From assembly GCA_002788755.1 (NCBI GenBank), contig PFRW01000062.1:1-8078 (forward strand): a DNA stretch of 8,078 bases, written 5' to 3'. The first letter of the stretch is position 1. Each line of letters opens with the position of its first letter. Shown piece after piece: positions 5,391 through 8,078 of this stretch. The translations under genes were made by a program, and so were the position numbers. The stretch is from Candidatus Peregrinibacteria bacterium CG_4_9_14_0_2_um_filter_41_14 (GTDB taxonomy: Bacteria; Patescibacteriota; Gracilibacteria; UBA1369; UM-FILTER-41-14). The notes under the pieces are model-generated. The model did not search any database. It was not told the DNA's origin and saw nothing but the letters and a program-made list of their open reading frames with translations.

Positions 5391-6077
5391 TTATCCAAAT
5401 AACTCACTAGTTTTAGCACGACAATTTGCCGCACCCCTTTCTTGGTTTTTTGGACGTTCAATGTCTCGCATAAAAATTACTGCAAGCTCGGCAATAGATG
5501 TACCTCTCTTATCTGCACTTAATAAGTTTTTTCCTCCACCTTCTTTAACTTCTTTTATTATTCTCTGAGTATTTAAGCGAGGATTTTGTCGTTCTTCTTT
5601 GCTCATCCCTGCACCGCCACCTCTTATATGTAATTGGAATAGACCAATACTATTGCCACCGTCACCAATGGCCAAATGGTTCAAACCAGATTCTCTATAT
5701 GCATTCACAATTGCGGCAGCAGCAAGCTCTTTAGATAGGCCAGCTTGTCTAAACTCTTCTTCGATTATTTTTGCATTATTTAGTTGTCCCTGTGAAAGTT
5801 TTGCTGTCGGTTTAATTTTTTCAACAACACTATCCGGAAAACTAACTTTTGCATCATATTGTTCGACCTGTGCATCATTCTCTGTACTTTTATTATCCCC
5901 AACCCCAAACATCCCCTTCACAAAATTCCACGCTTTCATCGGCCAGCTATCTTCAATTTGCTTTTTTAGGTCACCTAGTGCTTTCTCTGTGCCTTTAAAA
6001 ATATCCAATTTATCCAAAAGTTTATCAATAAATCCGGGACTTTTTTCGGTGGAATTTTCAGGAACTGTATCACTCAT
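5391..6077 (-). CDS. Lysozyme/lytic transglycosylase-like protein without signal peptide
   Basis: The C-terminal half of this 228-residue protein (about 98-228) resembles the lysozyme-like fold, as in lytic transglycosylases and phage tail lysozymes, which cut the glycan strands of peptidoglycan. Seen are IVNAYRESGLNHLAIGDGGN (123-142), with Glu129 in the position of the catalytic acid, and SIGLFQLH (143-150), the usual G-L-F-Q element. A basic helical region and an AELAVIFMRDIERP segment (196-209) follow. The N-terminal 95 residues are different: an acidic start, then amphipathic helices (about 14-58, with Trp45, Trp50, Phe52, Met56, Phe57), and no cleavable signal peptide. How it would leave the cytoplasm is unclear. 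The gene lies 8 nt downstream of the 152-residue gene and is likely in the same transcript. Base composition looks more AT-rich by eye than the flanking genes. It could be a virion-type or contact-delivered enzyme; this is inference. Confidence 0.78.
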   Translation of the reverse strand: MSDTVPENSTEKSPGFIDKLLDKLDIFKGTEKALGDLKKQIEDSWPMKAWNFVKGMFGVGDNKSTENDAQVEQYDAKVSFPDSVVEKIKPTAKLSQGQLNNAKIIEEEFRQAGLSKELAAAAIVNAYRESGLNHLAIGDGGNSIGLFQLHIRGGGAGMSKEERQNPRLNTQRIIKEVKEGGGKNLLSADKRGTSIAELAVIFMRDIERPKNQERGAANCRAKTSELFG

Positions 6078-6085
6078 GCCTAAAC

Positions 6086-6544
6086 TTAGATTACAAAGAC
6101 ATCGCCGTATTGCTTTTCAAACTCTTCTTTATGGAACTTTAGTTCCTTTACCAGTTGTTGGATTTGGTATGTTGGTGCGGCATAGCTTTGTTCGCCACCG
6201 GAAATATCCATCAGACCTCTAATATCCCGCAATTTACCACAAAAAATGACCGCAGTTTGGTCGGCAAGGCCTTCGCCGGCTTGGTCCAGTTGGTCGTATG
6301 CGGCTTGGTTTATGAGGCTGCTTGGCTTGTAGGTATCAATTTGACCATTATAAACACGCGCCATTGTACTTTGGAGAAACTCCTGCGTTTCCATATCCAG
6401 CCCCATAGGGTCGGCAAGGGGCGCATTAATTTCCGCCTGCATCTCCGGTGTTAGCGGTGTAGATGTATCAAGTGGACCGCCGGTGCCACCATGGGTTGGG
6501 TTTACTATTAGGCCATCTTCGTCGGTGGTTATATTGTTATCCAT
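6086..6544 (-). CDS. Small acidic protein, unknown function
   Basis: I cannot name a function for this 152-residue protein. Residues 1-45 are acidic and rich in Gly, Thr and Pro (GGTGGPLDTSTPLTP at 19-33), likely disordered. Residues about 50-152 appear folded and helical, with ETQEFLQSTMARVYNGQIDTYKPSSLINQAAYDQL (52-86 in parts) and a C-terminal helix ending in YGDVFVI. From memory this resembles an uncharacterised small protein common in Patescibacteria, not confirmed here. No signal peptide or membrane helix is present. It is the first gene of the minus-strand set: the lysozyme-like gene starts 8 nt after its stop. A good promoter lies 27 nt upstream of its start, divergent from ligA. Confidence 0.8.
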   Translation of the reverse strand: MDNNITTDEDGLIVNPTHGGTGGPLDTSTPLTPEMQAEINAPLADPMGLDMETQEFLQSTMARVYNGQIDTYKPSSLINQAAYDQLDQAGEGLADQTAVIFCGKLRDIRGLMDISGGEQSYAAPTYQIQQLVKELKFHKEEFEKQYGDVFVI

Positions 6545-6571
6545 CGGTAATATGCTACTAAATATCTTTAA

Positions 6572-6600
6572 ATTATAGCATAGGGGAGGCTCAAAGTAAA
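6572..6600 (-). promoter_or_regulatory. Promoter of the 152-residue protein / lysozyme-like operon
   Basis: On the minus strand, TTTACT (6600-6595) is followed by a 17-nt spacer ending in TGC and a perfect TATAAT (6577-6572). The ATG follows after 27 nt; the leader is predicted at about 21 nt with no Shine-Dalgarno sequence. It is back to back with the ligA promoter. Confidence 0.7.
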
Positions 6601-6628
6601 AGCTTATACTGCCTCATGGATTATGCTA
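6576..6628. repeat. Interrupted dyad between divergent promoters
   Basis: TAGCATA (6576-6582) and TATGCTA (6622-6628) are perfect inverted copies, each overlapping one of the two -10 regions. Inside them GAGGC (6586-6590) and GCCTC (6611-6615) also pair, and the palindrome AAGCTT (6600-6605) sits at the centre. The arms' centres differ by 1-2 bp, so this is not a single perfect palindrome. It may simply reflect two similar promoters facing away from each other, or be a shared operator. Confidence 0.4.
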
Positions 6629-6632
6629 CAAT
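6604..6632 (+). promoter_or_regulatory. Extended -10 promoter of ligA
   Basis: TGCTACAAT (6624-6632) is an extended -10 with one mismatch to consensus; the matching -35 position (6604-6609, TTATAC) is poor. The ATG follows after 25 nt. The predicted leader is about 19 nt and pyrimidine-rich, without a Shine-Dalgarno sequence. Confidence 0.6.
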
Positions 6633-6657
6633 TTAAACGTCCTAATTCGCTCTTCCC

Positions 6658-8078
6658 ATGCCCAACCACAAAGCCGCCTCTGCCCGTATAAACCAGCTTA
6701 AAAAGGAGCTTATAAAGTGGAATTATCATTATTTTACGCTTGATGAAGAGCTTTTTCCCGAGGCGGCGCGGGATAGTTTAAAGCGGGAGTTGGAGCAGTT
6801 GGAAGGGGAGTTTCCGGATTTGATTACAGCCGATTCACCCACGCAACGGGTGGGGGCGGTTTTGTTGGGAAAATTACCGAAAGTTAAGCACTTAAGCCGC
6901 AAATACAGTTTGGCGGACGCCTTTAATATGGAAGAGGTGTATGAATGGGGCGCAAGAATTCAAAAATTTGTGGAAGGGGAGGCCGTCAGCTTTATTGCCG
7001 AGCCCAAAATTGACGGCCTCAATATTAGCCTTCATTACGAAAACGGCGAGTTTGTGCGTGCCATTACCCGTGGGGATGGTGTAATTGGCGAAGATGTGAG
7101 CCACACAATTAGAACGGCGCAAAATTTGCCGTTAACGCTAGCCAAAAAGTACACGCTGGAGGTAGGCGGCGAGGTTTATATTACGCGCAAGGATTTTGAG
7201 CGATTAAATGAGGGGGGGGAGCAACAGTTTGCTAATCCACGGAACTTAGCCGCCGGGGCCGTTAGGCAATTGGATCCGCAAATTGCGGCAGATCGTAACT
7301 TACAAATTGCCTGTTATCACATTGGTAAAAACAATTTGGGCGACGCGGCCCCTAAGTCCCAGCAAGCAATTTTGGAGTTGCTACAGGAGCTTAATCTTCC
7401 CATTAATCCACTTTATTATTTTTATAATTCCTTAAAAGAGATCGAAAAATTATACAAAGAACTACAACAAAAACGTGATACTTTAGAGTTTGATATTGAC
7501 GGCTTGGTCTTAAAGGTAAACGATTTTGATCAACAGCAACGCATGGGGCGCACCGCCAAAACCCCACGCTGGGCCTTGGCGCTAAAGTTTCCGGCGGCAC
7601 AGGCCAGCAGTAAAATTATTGATATTCAAATTCAAGTTGGTCGCACCGGTGCTTTAACCCCCGTGGCCCATTTGCAACCGGTTTTTGTGGATGGCTCCAC
7701 CGTTTCACGCGCTACTTTGCACAATGAAGAAGAAATCGAACGTAAAGACATCCGCATTGGCGACACCGTTATCATCCAAAAAGCCGGCGACATCATCCCC
7801 GAAGTGGTCGAAGTTTTAACCGACATGCGCACAGGCCTCGAACAGCAGTTCGTTATACCGCTCAAATGCCCCATTTGCGGCAGCCACACAGTTAAACCCG
7901 AAGGCGAAGCCATTCGTCGTTGTACCAACAAAAATTGCAGTGCCCGCCAACGCGAACAATTAGCCCATTTTGTCGCCCGCGGCGCCATGAACATTGACGG
8001 CGTCGGTGAAAAAGTGGTGGACCAACTCCTCAACGCCGACATCATTACCGACGCCACCGACCTTTATTTTTTGGAAGA
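6658..8078 (+). CDS. ligA: NAD-dependent DNA ligase (3' end outside window)
   Basis: LigA seals nicks between Okazaki fragments and in repair, using NAD+. The frame is open from ATG 6658 to the window end: 473 of roughly 670 residues. Domain Ia (about 1-66) ends in DSPTQRVGA. The adenylation domain follows, with the nucleotidyl-accepting Lys117 in AEPKIDGL, then TRGDGVIGEDV, the GGEVYI strand, NPRNLAAGAVRQLD and EFDIDGLVLKVN, and a closing ALKFPA segment. The OB fold includes VGRTGALTPVA and RATLHN, with GDTVIIQKAGDIIPEVV after it. A four-Cys zinc site (Cys404, 407, 422, 427) and the first helix-hairpin-helix (MNIDGVGEKVVDQLL) follow. The remaining helix-hairpin-helix repeats and the BRCT domain lie beyond the window. 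In domain Ia, the residues aligned with E. coli His23, Asp32 and Tyr35 appear to be Phe26, Glu35 and Arg38. Glu codon choice changes along the gene, from mostly GAG to only GAA. Confidence 0.97.
   Translation, partial: MPNHKAASARINQLKKELIKWNYHYFTLDEELFPEAARDSLKRELEQLEGEFPDLITADSPTQRVGAVLLGKLPKVKHLSRKYSLADAFNMEEVYEWGARIQKFVEGEAVSFIAEPKIDGLNISLHYENGEFVRAITRGDGVIGEDVSHTIRTAQNLPLTLAKKYTLEVGGEVYITRKDFERLNEGGEQQFANPRNLAAGAVRQLDPQIAADRNLQIACYHIGKNNLGDAAPKSQQAILELLQELNLPINPLYYFYNSLKEIEKLYKELQQKRDTLEFDIDGLVLKVNDFDQQQRMGRTAKTPRWALALKFPAAQASSKIIDIQIQVGRTGALTPVAHLQPVFVDGSTVSRATLHNEEEIERKDIRIGDTVIIQKAGDIIPEVVEVLTDMRTGLEQQFVIPLKCPICGSHTVKPEGEAIRRCTNKNCSARQREQLAHFVARGAMNIDGVGEKVVDQLLNADIITDATDLYFLE

Noticed and set aside
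5599..6222. A 207-codon plus-strand frame opposite the lysozyme-like gene
   Set aside because: It is antisense to two genes with better protein features, has Ser/Pro/Leu-rich sequence typical of a shadow frame, and lacks a promoter or recognisable motif.
7632..8057. A 141-codon minus-strand frame inside ligA
   Set aside because: Antisense to conserved OB-fold, zinc-finger and helix-hairpin-helix sequence of ligA.
1..8078. Integrated mobile element, CRISPR array, tRNA or attachment site
   Set aside because: No spaced repeats, transposase or integrase frame, terminal repeats or tRNA cloverleaf sequence were found; the toxin-antitoxin pair alone does not establish a mobile element.

Overview
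The window looks like a compact chromosomal segment of a Candidate Phyla Radiation / Patescibacteria bacterium (inference; no rRNA or ribosomal protein marker is present). Supporting points are very short intergenic spaces, nearly no Shine-Dalgarno sequences, a bacterial CofE-like ligase without any F420 genes in view, a sortase, and two small acidic proteins resembling uncharacterised families I associate with that group. All visible genes read through under the standard bacterial code. Eleven stop codons are visible: nine TAA, two TAG, no TGA.

Layout. 1-381 (+): C-terminal part of a family 2 (rhamnosyltransferase-like) glycosyltransferase, the edge of a polysaccharide cluster to the left. 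486-997 (+): a type II toxin-antitoxin pair (ribbon-helix-helix antitoxin, RelE/YafQ-like toxin) with a promoter and a symmetric operator. 994-2582 (-): sdaAB-sdaAA, a two-subunit iron-sulfur L-serine dehydratase. 2698-3830 (+): a CofE-like gamma-glutamyl ligase followed 2 nt later by a small exported protein or lipoprotein. 3866-4846 (+): a membrane-anchored sortase with a long proline-rich cytoplasmic arm. 4843-6544 (-): three genes, namely an acidic protein, a lysozyme/transglycosylase-like protein without signal peptide, and a second acidic protein with a coiled-coil tail. 6658-8078 (+): ligA, NAD-dependent DNA ligase, cut off by the window end. No tRNA, rRNA, CRISPR array, insertion sequence or convincing intrinsic terminator was seen. 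The only gene-free stretches are 382-485, 2583-2697, 3831-3865, 5329-5390 and 6545-6657. Four of these five carry promoters that are annotated along with the fifth (3831-3865).

How it fits together. Most of the window concerns the cell envelope: sugar transfer, an exported protein, a sortase and a muralytic protein. One catabolic enzyme pair turns serine into pyruvate and ammonia, and there is one housekeeping replication/repair gene. Seven candidate sigma-70-type promoters can be read, several with an extended TGN-TATAAT -10 box. All lie about 20-28 nt upstream of the start codon, which predicts uniform 14-22 nt leaders without Shine-Dalgarno sequences. Two convergent gene pairs (toxin/sdaAA and sortase/161-aa protein) overlap tail to tail by 4 nt, leaving no room for a terminator.

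The best candidate for something undescribed is the 4843-6544 cluster: a signal-peptide-less lysozyme-like protein between two small acidic proteins, convergent with a sortase.
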